Source: Kribbella sindirgiensis (GTDB taxonomy: Bacteria; Actinomycetota; Actinomycetes; Propionibacteriales; Kribbellaceae). From it: a DNA stretch of 64,000 nt. The position numbers and the translations under genes are program-made. Below the pieces are notes generated by a model. The model made no database searches. It was given only the letters and a program-made list of their open reading frames with translations, and was not told the DNA's origin. Location of the stretch: contig NZ_SJKA01000003.1 in NCBI RefSeq assembly GCF_004331435.1, forward strand, positions 372,001-436,000. The letters are read 5' to 3'. Positions 1 through 8,129 of this stretch are shown in pieces; position 1 is the first letter of the stretch; every line of letters begins with the position of its first letter.

Positions 1-94
1 CCACCTGGCGGTAGAAGCGCAGCAGGCCCCTGCCCTGCTTGCCTTCCGCAGGCTTGCCGGCGCCGGACGGTGCCGGGGTGCGCGTCTCCGTCAC
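1..94 (-). CDS. secE: SecE preprotein translocase subunit, N-terminal part (cut by window edge)
   Basis: Only the first 31 residues are inside the window. They start with GTG and read TETRTPAPSGAGKPAEG, then a basic stretch ending LLRFYRQV, which is the charged cytoplasmic N-terminus leading into the single membrane helix of actinobacterial SecE. AGAGG lies a few bases upstream of the start. SecE joins SecY and SecG in the protein-export channel. The identification rests strongly on position: tRNA-Trp lies directly upstream on the same strand, as in other actinobacteria where secE-nusG-rplK-rplA follow. Confidence 0.85.
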   Translation of the reverse strand, partial: MTETRTPAPSGAGKPAEGKQGRGLLRFYRQV

Positions 95-119
95 GACCTA
101 CCTCTTTCGCTAGCGGCGG

Positions 120-144
120 CCTGACCGGCCCTGCGCCGGTCAGG
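120..144 (-). promoter_or_regulatory. Stem-loop between tRNA-Trp and secE
   Basis: A perfect 9-bp stem (CCTGACCGG / CCGGTCAGG) with a 7-nt loop lies 5 nt past the tRNA-Trp 3' end and 26 nt before secE. No T-tract follows on the minus strand. It could partly terminate the tRNA transcript, protect or process its 3' end, or slow read-through into secE. Confidence 0.5.
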
Positions 145-149
145 ATTTG

Positions 150-222
150 CAGGGCACGAGGGACTTGAACCCCCAACCTTCGGTTTTGGAGACCGATGCT
201 CTGCCAGTTGAGCTAGTGCCCT
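150..222 (-). tRNA. trnW: tRNA-Trp (anticodon CCA)
   Basis: The minus strand folds as a normal 73-nt tRNA. The acceptor stem AGGGCAC pairs with GTGCCCT, the D arm has GCTC..GAGC, the anticodon stem TCGGT/ACCGA holds loop CTCCAAA, and the T arm is GGGGG TTCAAGT CCCTC. The discriminator base is G and CCA is not encoded. The anticodon CCA reads UGG. The gene lies upstream of secE on the same strand, a conserved actinobacterial arrangement. Confidence 0.97.
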
Positions 223-250
223 CTGCAATCCATCCGGACGCCGCGTCGGA

Positions 251-276
251 CCTGATCTCGGGCATGCCGGATCAGG
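251..276. promoter_or_regulatory. Imperfect palindrome between divergent tRNA-Trp and aspC
   Basis: CCTGATC and GATCAGG form perfect 7-bp arms around a 12-nt spacer that itself contains GGCATGCC. It sits in the 279-bp spacer between the leftward tRNA-Trp/secE unit and the rightward aminotransferase. No clear -35/-10 pair is seen in this spacer. It may be an operator or simply a chance palindrome. Confidence 0.3.
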
Positions 277-501
277 GCCACCAACGCCCGGACCTAGAGA
301 AGTGTACGGGGTCGGAGCCACCTGGTCGAACTCAGCCTCGACCCCGGTCCTTTCCCGTACAGCCCCTCATCGGGCGCCGCACCGCGGTCAGAACCATACA
401 GCCTCCAGATGGTCCCAACGGACAGTGCCCCCGGCGCGTTCCCCGCCCAGCCCGTGAAACCCGCGAGCACCGCCGTACGGCGTGGTGCCAGGATGGGCCG
501 C

Positions 502-1695
502 ATGGGTTCCAGGATCTCGGCGCGGATCGGCGCCATCAGTGAATCGGCGACGCTGGCGGTCGACGCCAAGGCGAAGGCGCTCAAGGCGGCCGGGCGGCCG
601 GTGATCGGGTTCGGCGCGGGTGAGCCGGACTTCCCGACGCCGGACTACATCGTCGAGGCGGCGGTCGCGGCCGCGCGGGACCCCAAGAACCACCGGTACA
701 GCCCCGCGGGCGGCCTGCCGGAGCTCAAGCAGGCGATCGCGGACAAGACCAAGCGCGACTCCGGCTACGAGATCGAGGCCTCCCAGGTCCTGGTCACCAA
801 CGGCGGCAAGCACGCGGTGTACAACGCGTTCGCGACGCTGCTCGACCCGGGCGACGAGGTGCTGCTCCCGGCGCCGTACTGGACGACGTACCCGGAGACG
901 ATCCGGCTGGCCGGCGGCGTACCGGTCGAGGTGTTCGCCGACGAGTCGCAGAACTACTCCGTCACCGTCGAGCAACTCGAGGCGGCCCGGACCCCGAAGA
1001 CCAAGGCCCTGCTGTTCTGCTCACCGTCGAACCCGACCGGCGCGGTCGACAGCCCGGAGACGATCGCGGCGATCGGCCGGTGGGCGCTCGAGCACGATCT
1101 GTGGGTGATCACGGACGAGATCTACGAGCACCTGACGTACGGCGACGTGCGGGCGACGTCGATCCCGGTCGCCGTACCGGAGCTGGCCGACAAGACCGTC
1201 GTACTGAACGGCGTCGCCAAGACGTACGCGATGACCGGCTGGCGGGTCGGCTGGATGATCGGCCCGAAGGACGTCATCAAGGCCGCGACGAACCTGCAGT
1301 CGCACCAGACCTCGAACGTGTGCAACATCGCCCAGCGGGCCGCGCTGGCCGCGGTGTCCGGCGACCTGAGCGCGGTCGACGAGATGAAGGTCGCGTTCGA
1401 CCGGCGGCGGCGGACCATGGTCCGGATGCTCAACGAGATCCCCGGCGTCGAGTGCCCGGAGCCGACCGGCGCGTTCTACGCGTACCCGTCGGTCAAGGGG
1501 GTGTTCGGCCGGGAGATCAACGGACGGACGCCGGCCACGTCGGCCGAGCTGGCCGATCTGATCCTCGACGAGGTCGAGGTGGCGGTCGTACCCGGTGAGG
1601 CGTTCGGCGCGCCCGGGTACCTGCGGCTCTCGTACGCGCTCGGCGACGACGACCTGGCCGAGGGGCTCGGCCGGATCGCGAAGTTGCTGAGCTGA
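502..1695 (+). CDS. aspC: Class I/II aminotransferase (AspC-type aspartate/prephenate aminotransferase)
   Basis: The 397-residue protein is a fold-type I PLP enzyme moving amino groups between aspartate (or glutamate/prephenate) and 2-oxoacids in the cytoplasm. GFGAGEPDF (about 37-44), the SPSNPTG loop (174-180), D205/Y208 in [10 protein letters not shown] and the Schiff-base lysine K240 in [15 protein letters not shown] are all present. So is the C-terminal LRLSYA arginine that binds the substrate carboxylate. The start at 502 is chosen because AGGA lies 8 nt upstream; ATG at 493 is an alternative. Its position divergent from tRNA-Trp-secE matches the gene found there in Streptomyces. Confidence 0.9.
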   Translation: MGSRISARIGAISESATLAVDAKAKALKAAGRPVIGFGAGEPDFPTPDYIVEAAVAAARDPKNHRYSPAGGLPELKQAIADKTKRDSGYEIEASQVLVTNGGKHAVYNAFATLLDPGDEVLLPAPYWTTYPETIRLAGGVPVEVFADESQNYSVTVEQLEAARTPKTKALLFCSPSNPTGAVDSPETIAAIGRWALEHDLWVITDEIYEHLTYGDVRATSIPVAVPELADKTVVLNGVAKTYAMTGWRVGWMIGPKDVIKAATNLQSHQTSNVCNIAQRAALAAVSGDLSAVDEMKVAFDRRRRTMVRMLNEIPGVECPEPTGAFYAYPSVKGVFGREINGRTPATSAELADLILDEVEVAVVPGEAFGAPGYLRLSYALGDDDLAEGLGRIAKLLS

Positions 1696-1732
1696 TTTCG
1701 CGGGGCGGGTATTGGATCGGTAACCTTCGGTA

Positions 1733-2767
1733 ATGACGCAGCGGGATCTGCGGGTGCTGCCGAAAACACACCTGCATCTGCACTTCTCCGGGTCGATGCG
1801 GCACCTGACGCTGGTCGAGCTGGCGGACAAACACGGCGTACGGCTGCCGGACGCGCTGCGCACCGATTGGCCGCCGGAACTGTCGGCGGCGGACGAGCGC
1901 GGCTGGTTCCGGTTCCAGCGGCTGTACGACATCGCGCGCTCGGTGCTGCGGACCGAGGACGACGTGCGCCGTCTGGTCCGGGAGGCGGCCGAGGACGACC
2001 GGGCGGACGGCTCGCGCTGGCTGGAGATCCAGGTGGACCCGTCCGGGTACGCGAACCGCTTCCACGGGATCACCGAATTCACCGACCTGGTGCTGGACGC
2101 CGCCCGCGACGCGTCGGCGTCGACCGGGATCGCCGTGCAGGTCATCATCGCCGCGAACCGCACGCGGCATCCGCTCGACGCCCGCACGCTGGCACGGCTC
2201 GCATCGCAGTACGTCGGACGTGGCGTGGTCGGGTTCGGCCTGTCGAACGACGAGCGGCGCGGTACGACGTCGGAGTTCGAACCGGCCTTCCGGATCGCCC
2301 GCCACGCCGGGCTGCTCGCCGCACCGCACGGCGGCGAGCTGTGCGGTCCGGCGACTGTGCGGACCTGTCTGGACGAGCTCGGCGCGGGCCGCATCGGCCA
2401 CGGCGTCCGTTCCGTCGAGGACCCCGACCTCCTGAAGCGCGTAGTCGACGCGCAGATCGCGTTGGAGGTCTGCCCCGCGTCCAACGTCTCGCTCGGCGTC
2501 TATCGCCGCCCTGAGGACGTCCCCCTCCGCAGACTCTACGAAGCAGGCGCCCGCATCGCCCTCGGTGCCGACGACCCCCTCCTCTTCGGCTCCCGCCTGG
2601 CCGAACAGTACGAAACCGCCCGCACCGTCCACGGTTTCACCGACGCCGAACTGGCCGACCTCGCCCGCAGCTCGGTCCTGGCCTCCACCGCCCCACCCGA
2701 GGCCCAAAAAACCCTCCTCACCGAAATCGACGAATGGCTAGGAACCCCCGCCACAGTCCCCGCCTGA
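1733..2767 (+). CDS. Adenosine deaminase family amidohydrolase
   Basis: The 344-residue zinc hydrolase probably deaminates adenosine or a related purine nucleoside. Zinc ligands are H15 and H17 in THLHLHFSGS, followed by APHGGE, GRIGHG, CPASN and the active-site GADDPLLFG. The usual Asp/Glu-Gly-Ser after the second His (LDGS/LEGS) is FSGS here, so the substrate may differ from plain adenosine. Its place beside aspC is conserved in actinobacteria. TAACCT lies 6 nt before the ATG, suggesting a leaderless transcript. It overlaps the next gene by 34 nt. Confidence 0.82.
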   Translation: MTQRDLRVLPKTHLHLHFSGSMRHLTLVELADKHGVRLPDALRTDWPPELSAADERGWFRFQRLYDIARSVLRTEDDVRRLVREAAEDDRADGSRWLEIQVDPSGYANRFHGITEFTDLVLDAARDASASTGIAVQVIIAANRTRHPLDARTLARLASQYVGRGVVGFGLSNDERRGTTSEFEPAFRIARHAGLLAAPHGGELCGPATVRTCLDELGAGRIGHGVRSVEDPDLLKRVVDAQIALEVCPASNVSLGVYRRPEDVPLRRLYEAGARIALGADDPLLFGSRLAEQYETARTVHGFTDAELADLARSSVLASTAPPEAQKTLLTEIDEWLGTPATVPA

Positions 2768-3333
2768 CCTACCTGGCCCGCCACGGCCAAACCGAGTGGA
2801 ACGCCGCAGGCCGCCGTCAGGGTCGCCTCGATTCACCGCTTACCCCACTCGGCCTCGAACAGGCCCGCCAGAACGCTCGCCTGTTGCTCGATGAGGGCAT
2901 TGACGCGATCTTCGCCAGTCCGCTCGGCCGGGCGCATCGAACGGCCTCCCTCATCGCGTCGGAGCTCGGGCTGACTGTCCAGGTCGTCGACGATCTGGCC
3001 GAGATCGATCACGGTTTGTGGTCGGGGCTCGGGTCGGCGGAGATCGATGCGCGGTGGCCGGGGCAGCGGGATGCGCGGGAGCGGGACAAGTACACCTACC
3101 GGTTTCCGGAGGGTGAGAGCTACGCGGACGGTGAGGTACGGGCCGGGCGCGTGCTGGAGGAGATCGAACGGAGCGGCGTACGGCGGCCGTTGCTGGTGTC
3201 GCACGAGATGATCGGGCGGATGCTTCTGCGGCAGCTCGGAGTACCGGACGCGCTCGCCACCCGGCAGCCCTCGGACCTGGTCTACCGCGTGCGTGCGGGC
3301 GGAGTGGTCGAGGGGTTGTCGAGTTCCGGATAA
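2734..3333 (+). CDS. Histidine phosphatase (phosphoglycerate mutase-like)
   Basis: The 199-residue protein carries the phosphohistidine motif ARHGQTEWN near the N-terminus. It also has the second-half histidine in LVSHEMIGRMLL and the family arginines (RAHRTASL). Such single-domain proteins dephosphorylate small metabolites and are often mis-called phosphoglycerate mutases; the substrate here is unknown. The ATG lies inside the end of the deaminase gene (34-nt overlap), so the two are probably translated from one message. Confidence 0.82.
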   Translation: MARNPRHSPRLTYLARHGQTEWNAAGRRQGRLDSPLTPLGLEQARQNARLLLDEGIDAIFASPLGRAHRTASLIASELGLTVQVVDDLAEIDHGLWSGLGSAEIDARWPGQRDARERDKYTYRFPEGESYADGEVRAGRVLEEIERSGVRRPLLVSHEMIGRMLLRQLGVPDALATRQPSDLVYRVRAGGVVEGLSSSG

Positions 3334-3360
3334 GTGCTGGTTGCGTTCCGGTTCAGGTCA

Positions 3361-3397
3361 TTGTTCGGGGGGCGGTGCGGGCCTAACTTTGCGTGCA
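3361..3397 (+). promoter_or_regulatory. Leaderless promoter of trpB2
   Basis: TTGTTC (3361-3366), a 17-bp spacer and TAACTT (3384-3389) stand exactly 7 nt before the ATG at 3397. No Shine-Dalgarno sequence is present. This is the classical actinobacterial leaderless layout, with transcription starting at or next to the start codon. Confidence 0.65.
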
Positions 3398-4767
3398 TGA
3401 CGCCGACGAAGATCCTGCTGCCAGAGGACGAGCTGCCCACCCGTTGGTACAACGTGCTGCACGACCTGCCGACGCCCCCTCCGCCGGTGCTGCATCCGGG
3501 GACAGGGCAACCGATCGGGCCGGACGACCTCGCGCCGCTGTTCCCGATGGACCTGATCCTGCAGGAGGTCTCACAGGAGCAGTACGTCGACATTCCGGGT
3601 GAGGTGCTCGACGTCTACCGGCTGTGGCGGCCCAGCCCGTTGTATCGCGCGCACCGGCTGGAGAAGGCGCTCGATACGCCGGCGCGGATCTACTACAAGT
3701 ACGAAGGCGTCTCGCCGGCCGGATCGCACAAGCCGAACACCGCGGTCCCCCAGGCGTTCTACAACGCGAAGTCCGGCGTCCGGAAGCTCACCACCGAGAC
3801 CGGCGCCGGCCAGTGGGGTACGGCGCTGGCGTTCGCCTGCGCGCAGTACGGACTGGAGTGCGAGGTCTGGCAGGTGCGGGCGTCGTACGACCAGAAGCCG
3901 TACCGGCGCACGATGATGCAGGTGTTCGGGGCGACCGTGCACCCGAGCCCGTCCGACCTGACCGAGGCCGGGCGGAAGATCCTCGCCGGTGACCCGGACT
4001 CCACCGGCTCACTCGGGATCGCGATCAGCGAGGCCGTCGAGGCCGCGGTGCAGGATCCCGAGGTGCACTACGCGCTCGGGTCGGTGCTCAACCACGTGCT
4101 GCTGCACCAGACCGTCATCGGCGAGGAAGCGCTGATGCAGCTCGCGATGGTCGGCGAAACACCCGACCTGATCGTCGGCTGCACCGGCGGCGGGTCGAAC
4201 TTCGGCGGCCTGGCGTTCCCGTTCCTACGGGAGAAATGGGCCGGCCGGATGTCCCCGGTCGTGCGGGCGGTCGAGCCGGCCGCGTGCCCGTCGCTCACCC
4301 AGGGCACGTACGCGTACGACTTCGGCGACACCATCGGGATGACGCCGTTGATGAAGATGCACACGCTCGGCCACGACTTCATCCCCGATCCGATCCACGC
4401 CGGCGGTCTGCGGTACCACGGGATGAGCCCGCTGATCAGCCACCTCTACGAGACCGGCGAGATCGAGGCCGTCGCCAAACCGCAGTCCGAGTGCTTCGCC
4501 GCCGGTGTCCAGTTCGCCCGGACCGAAGGTATCGTTCCGGCGCCCGAGCCCACCCACGCGCTGGCGGCCGCCGTCGAGGAAGCCCAACGCTGCAAGGAGT
4601 CCGGCGAGGAGAAGGTCATCCTCACCGCCCTCTGTGGCCACGGACACCTCGACCTCGCGGCGTACGACGCCTACCTGTCCAATGCCATCACCGACCGCAC
4701 CTGGGACGACGCCGAGATCCAGTCGGCAGTAGCCGAGGCCCTGACGCACCTACCCGCGATGAGCTGA
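3397..4767 (+). CDS. trpB2: TrpB2-type tryptophan synthase beta-like protein
   Basis: The 456-residue PLP enzyme resembles the TrpB2 branch, which condenses indole with serine without a bound TrpA. The PLP lysine is K112 in AGSHKPNT. The glycine-rich phosphate loop [10 protein letters not shown] and the C-terminal ALCGHGHLD are present. The long N-terminal extension ([13 protein letters not shown]) is typical of TrpB2 rather than TrpB1. No trpA or other trp gene is nearby, so an indole-salvage or related role is likely. The ORF is open upstream to 3334, but the ATG at 3397 has the promoter described. Confidence 0.85.
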   Translation: MTPTKILLPEDELPTRWYNVLHDLPTPPPPVLHPGTGQPIGPDDLAPLFPMDLILQEVSQEQYVDIPGEVLDVYRLWRPSPLYRAHRLEKALDTPARIYYKYEGVSPAGSHKPNTAVPQAFYNAKSGVRKLTTETGAGQWGTALAFACAQYGLECEVWQVRASYDQKPYRRTMMQVFGATVHPSPSDLTEAGRKILAGDPDSTGSLGIAISEAVEAAVQDPEVHYALGSVLNHVLLHQTVIGEEALMQLAMVGETPDLIVGCTGGGSNFGGLAFPFLREKWAGRMSPVVRAVEPAACPSLTQGTYAYDFGDTIGMTPLMKMHTLGHDFIPDPIHAGGLRYHGMSPLISHLYETGEIEAVAKPQSECFAAGVQFARTEGIVPAPEPTHALAAAVEEAQRCKESGEEKVILTALCGHGHLDLAAYDAYLSNAITDRTWDDAEIQSAVAEALTHLPAMS

Positions 4768-4771
4768 CATC

Positions 4772-5275
4772 TCAGCGCCCGCCGCGCTTCCACCAAGGCT
4801 TGGGCCGCTTCGCCACCGCGGTGAGCCAGCCCTCCGGGATGGCCCAACCGCGGGAGGTCAGCGCGTCGAAGTACTGCACCTTCAGGCTGTCCGGCAGCCA
4901 GTACGTCGCCTTGCGGCCGCCGGACGCCTCGAAGTACGTCGTGCGTTGGCGGCGGCTCCACACCGTCGCCTGGCTCGAACTGTAGGCAAGCCGGACGAAG
5001 TCCCAGCGCGCCTGCTCGTCGTCCATGTCGAAGGGACGCTCGACCACGCGTCCCTTCGCCTGCGGCTCCTGCTCGATCTCGTCGATCAGCTTCTGCACAA
5101 CGGCCCGATCGTCGGTGAGCTCCACCGGTAGCCGCAGTCCCACCGGATCCAGCACCACTGCACCCAACCGCGGCCGCGCCACCTCCAGGAACACCTCGAG
5201 CAGCGCGAACCCTTCCTCCACCCGCCCGAACCGCTCCAGTTCGGCGTGCAACGTCGTCACGGCTTCCTCGGGCAT
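4772..5275 (-). CDS. Hypothetical protein
   Basis: The 167-residue protein is not recognised. It is soluble, acidic in the middle (FDMDDEQARWDF) and basic and Trp-rich at its end (KRPKPWWKRGGR), with no signal peptide or membrane segment. The segment from about residue 95 (VRLAYSSSQATVWSRRQRTT) to the end resembles a compact alpha/beta fold, but no motif is diagnostic. It converges with trpB2, with only 4 nt between the stops, and is divergent from the XRE regulator unit. Confidence 0.6.
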   Translation of the reverse strand: MPEEAVTTLHAELERFGRVEEGFALLEVFLEVARPRLGAVVLDPVGLRLPVELTDDRAVVQKLIDEIEQEPQAKGRVVERPFDMDDEQARWDFVRLAYSSSQATVWSRRQRTTYFEASGGRKATYWLPDSLKVQYFDALTSRGWAIPEGWLTAVAKRPKPWWKRGGR

Positions 5276-5514
5276 CCCACAACTTTATCGAGCGCAACCA
5301 GTGAGGGGCTGCCCCTATCTGCCCCGGGATGCCCCGCCACCCTCACGCTCAGCAACCGCCGACGCACGCCGAAATCACGGCCGATGCGTCGGCATCCGCG
5401 TTCCACGGCGGCCGAGAACCCCTTTTTCCACAGGGATTCGGGGCATCTCGGGGCAGTGTGGGGCAGATCGTCCACAAGGCCCGATTTCGCCGTCGCAGAG
5501 GGTGTTCAGCGCCT

Positions 5515-5528
5515 TACAGTTACCGCCA
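5515..5528 (+). promoter_or_regulatory. Leaderless -10 of the XRE/2H/wHTH unit
   Basis: TACAGT (5515-5520) lies exactly 7 nt before the ATG at 5528, with no ribosome-binding site. It is probably the promoter of the three overlapping genes that follow. Confidence 0.5.
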
Positions 5529-6874
5529 TGTCAGGGCCGAACGAGTTTCTCCGCGAGGCGCGAGAACGCACCCCATCACGGCGCGCACCGGGCGAACACA
5601 TGTCCCGCAGCGAGCTGGCCGACACCATCTGCGCGTGGCTCTGGGACACCACCGAGATCAAGTACGAGCTCGACGGCCACTACATCGCCAAGCTGGAACG
5701 CGGCGCGGTCCGCTGGCCCGGCGCGGCGTACCGCTCCGGGCTGCGCCACGTGCTCGGCGTTGCCTCCGACAACGACCTCGGATTCTTCCCGCCCGCCGGC
5801 CTCGCCCTGACCGAGCCGGAGCTGACGCCGCCGGCGTCGATGGCCGGTCACGACGACGACCTGGTGACCGCGGGCGACGAGTCCATCGGGCTGCTGTCGT
5901 TCGCGGAGGAGTCGAACGTCGGCGAGCTCACCGTCGAACAGTTGCACGCCGACATCGAGCGGATCGCGCAGTCGTACCTGCGGACGCCGATCCGGCCGTT
6001 GTTCGCGAAGAGCCGCGCGATCCGCGACCGCGCCTTCGGACTGCTCGCCGGCAACCAGTCGCCGCGCCAGTCCCGGGACCTGTACGGCGCCGCCGGCTGG
6101 GCGATCACGCTGCTGGCCTGGATGTCGGTCGATCTCGGCCGGCCGGACATCGCCGAGGGCCACACCCGGACGGCGTGGGCCTGCGCCGAGGCCGCGGATC
6201 ACGACGTACTGCGGGGCTGGATCCGCGCCACCCAGCACACCGCCGCGTTCTGGCAGGAGGACTTCGCCCGCGCGGCGGCGTACGCCGAGGACGGCCTGCG
6301 GTACAACGCCGGCACGGCACGGCTCTTCCTCGCCAGCGCGGCCTCGGTCGACCTCGCCCGCGCCGGGCGCACGGACCGGGCCCGTGACCTCCTCGACGTC
6401 GCCCGAACCCTCGCCGTCCGCCCGGCCGACTCCGAACCAGGCGGCGTCCTGCTCTGTACGCCGGAACGCGCCGAAGGACTGTGGGCGGACACGCACCTGG
6501 CGTTCGGCGACGCCCAACGGACCGCGGATCACGCCGACCACAGCATCTCCCTGTTCGAGGCCGTCCCGTACGCGCTCCGGAACGCCGGTTCCGAGCGGAT
6601 GGCCCGTCTGCAGCAAGCGAAGGCCCGGCTGCTCCTCGGACACCTCGACGGCGCGATCGAGGCGGTGGACCCGGTGCTGGAGCTCCCGCCGGAGTACCGC
6701 GTTCGCCCGTTGATCCAGCGCCTCGCGGAGGTCGCGGCCCTGACAGCGCCGTACGCGCGGAGCCCGAAGGGCCGGATGCTGCGGGACCGGATCGCGGAGT
6801 TCACCCAGCAACCCGGGCTACCGGCCCGCCTGACCACCCCGGACCGACGACGCGTGATCGAGGAGCACACATGA
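5528..6874 (+). CDS. XRE-family regulator with TPR-like C-terminal domain
   Basis: The 448-residue protein has an N-terminal helix-turn-helix (about residues 20-75; MSRSELADTICAWLW, then HYIAKLERGAVRWP) followed by a long helical region from about 130 to the end. The pattern (ARAAAYAEDGLRYN, ASAASVDLARAGRTDRARDLL) fits tetratricopeptide repeats. This architecture is common in large actinobacterial regulator families whose ligands are mostly unknown. Its stop overlaps the start of the 2H phosphoesterase (ATGA), so the products are co-translated. The start is set by the -10 box 7 nt upstream. Confidence 0.8.
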   Translation: MSGPNEFLREARERTPSRRAPGEHMSRSELADTICAWLWDTTEIKYELDGHYIAKLERGAVRWPGAAYRSGLRHVLGVASDNDLGFFPPAGLALTEPELTPPASMAGHDDDLVTAGDESIGLLSFAEESNVGELTVEQLHADIERIAQSYLRTPIRPLFAKSRAIRDRAFGLLAGNQSPRQSRDLYGAAGWAITLLAWMSVDLGRPDIAEGHTRTAWACAEAADHDVLRGWIRATQHTAAFWQEDFARAAAYAEDGLRYNAGTARLFLASAASVDLARAGRTDRARDLLDVARTLAVRPADSEPGGVLLCTPERAEGLWADTHLAFGDAQRTADHADHSISLFEAVPYALRNAGSERMARLQQAKARLLLGHLDGAIEAVDPVLELPPEYRVRPLIQRLAEVAALTAPYARSPKGRMLRDRIAEFTQQPGLPARLTTPDRRRVIEEHT

Positions 6875-7494
6875 TCAGGGAAGTCCGCGATCACTGGTAC
6901 TGGCGCCCGAACTGGCGTCCCGGGCGGTCGTTCTACACGTGGCACGTCATCTTCCCGAACGATCCCGTGCTGACCGACATGCACGCGGCGTACCGGCGGC
7001 TGGTCGGTTCGCTGCCCGGGATCACGCCGGTGCCGGTCCAATGGCTGCACCTCACGCTGCAGGGCATCGGGTTCGCCGACAAGGTCTCGCAGTCGGACCT
7101 CGATCCGATCATCGACGCGGCGCAACGCCGGCTCGAGTACTTCCGGCCGTTCGAGATCAAGGTCGGCCCCGCGGTCGTCGACGTCGAGAGCCTGCAACTC
7201 CCGGTCTCCCCCGTCGACCGCCTGCGCCGCCTGCGCGCACAGCTCCGCGCCGCGATCACCGACGTCTGGGGCAGCGACTCCGTACCCGCCCTCCCAGAGC
7301 TCGACCCCCACATCTCCCTCGGCTACTGGAACCAGCCCGCCCCGGCCGACCCCCTCCGCCAACGCGTCAACGCCCTCCCCGGCGGCACAGCCCGAACCGA
7401 ACTGACCCAAGTCAGCCTCATCAACCTGAACCGAGACAACAACCACTACGAGTGGACCACCTACGCAAACCTCCGCCTCGGAGTACGCCGATGA
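6871..7494 (+). CDS. 2H phosphoesterase / 2'-5' RNA ligase-like protein
   Basis: The 207-residue protein has the paired motifs of the 2H phosphoesterase superfamily: H60-L-T62 in QWLHLTLQG and H147-I-S149 in LDPHISLGY. These two His-x-Ser/Thr motifs form the active site of enzymes acting on 2'-5' bonds or cyclic nucleotide phosphates. No other domain is present, and the substrate cannot be read from the sequence. It overlaps both neighbours by 4 nt, so it belongs with a DNA-binding regulator on each side. Confidence 0.8.
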   Translation: MIREVRDHWYWRPNWRPGRSFYTWHVIFPNDPVLTDMHAAYRRLVGSLPGITPVPVQWLHLTLQGIGFADKVSQSDLDPIIDAAQRRLEYFRPFEIKVGPAVVDVESLQLPVSPVDRLRRLRAQLRAAITDVWGSDSVPALPELDPHISLGYWNQPAPADPLRQRVNALPGGTARTELTQVSLINLNRDNNHYEWTTYANLRLGVRR

Positions 7495-8129
7495 ACGCAT
7501 CCCTCTCCTCCGACGTGGCGGCACCGATCATTCGGGCCCTCCTCGACTTCCGCACCCTGTGGACAACCCACGATCTCGTGACGACCAGCGGGGTCACGGC
7601 GCCGTCCGTCCGCCGGGTGATCGGCCAGCTGGAGCGCGAGGATCTTGTGGAGCGCAAGGCTCCCGGCGTCTTCGCCGTACCGAGCTGGCTGGCGCTCCTC
7701 CATCGCTGGAACCAGGACTTTGCCTTCAGCCGCAACCCCTGGTTGACGTACTGGCGAAGCAGACACGATCTCCAGACGCTCCTCGACCGCATCCCAGGTA
7801 CGTCGGTCCGCCATGCGGTGAGCGGCACGGCGGCCGCCCAGCGGTGGGCTCCGGACACTCCGGCCGGGCCCACCGTGATCTACACGCCGGATGCTCGGTC
7901 CGCCGCCACCTTGTGGGAGCTGGTGCCGTCGAGGAGCAAGACGATCGTCCTGGCCCAGCCGCCGACCGAGCTGCCGTACACCCGCACACGAAAGCTGGAA
8001 TCCGGCCTCCGCCTGGCTGCACCGACCCAGGTGCTGTCCGACCTGCTAACCGGTGCAGCCAAGTCCCCCAGCGCCGCCGAGCCGCTGACGCACTGGATGC
8101 TGCAGCACGAGCTCGAGTGGCGTTACTGA
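7491..8129 (+). CDS. Winged-helix protein, AbiEi-like
   Basis: The 212-residue protein starts with a winged helix (about 10-65; DLVTTSGVTAPSVRRVIGQL, then EREDLVERKAPGVFAVP). A 140-residue C-terminal domain with a VSGTAAAQRW segment follows. The layout resembles AbiEi-type antitoxin/regulator proteins, though similarity is judged by eye only. There is no AbiEii-type nucleotidyltransferase beside it. The start overlaps the 2H gene stop, and the gene converges with the FAD oxidoreductase, the coding regions overlapping by 7 nt. Confidence 0.6.
   Translation: MNASLSSDVAAPIIRALLDFRTLWTTHDLVTTSGVTAPSVRRVIGQLEREDLVERKAPGVFAVPSWLALLHRWNQDFAFSRNPWLTYWRSRHDLQTLLDRIPGTSVRHAVSGTAAAQRWAPDTPAGPTVIYTPDARSAATLWELVPSRSKTIVLAQPPTELPYTRTRKLESGLRLAAPTQVLSDLLTGAAKSPSAAEPLTHWMLQHELEWRY

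Noticed and set aside
7491..8129. Complete AbiE toxin-antitoxin system
   Set aside because: Only an AbiEi-like protein is present; no AbiEii nucleotidyltransferase lies next to it.
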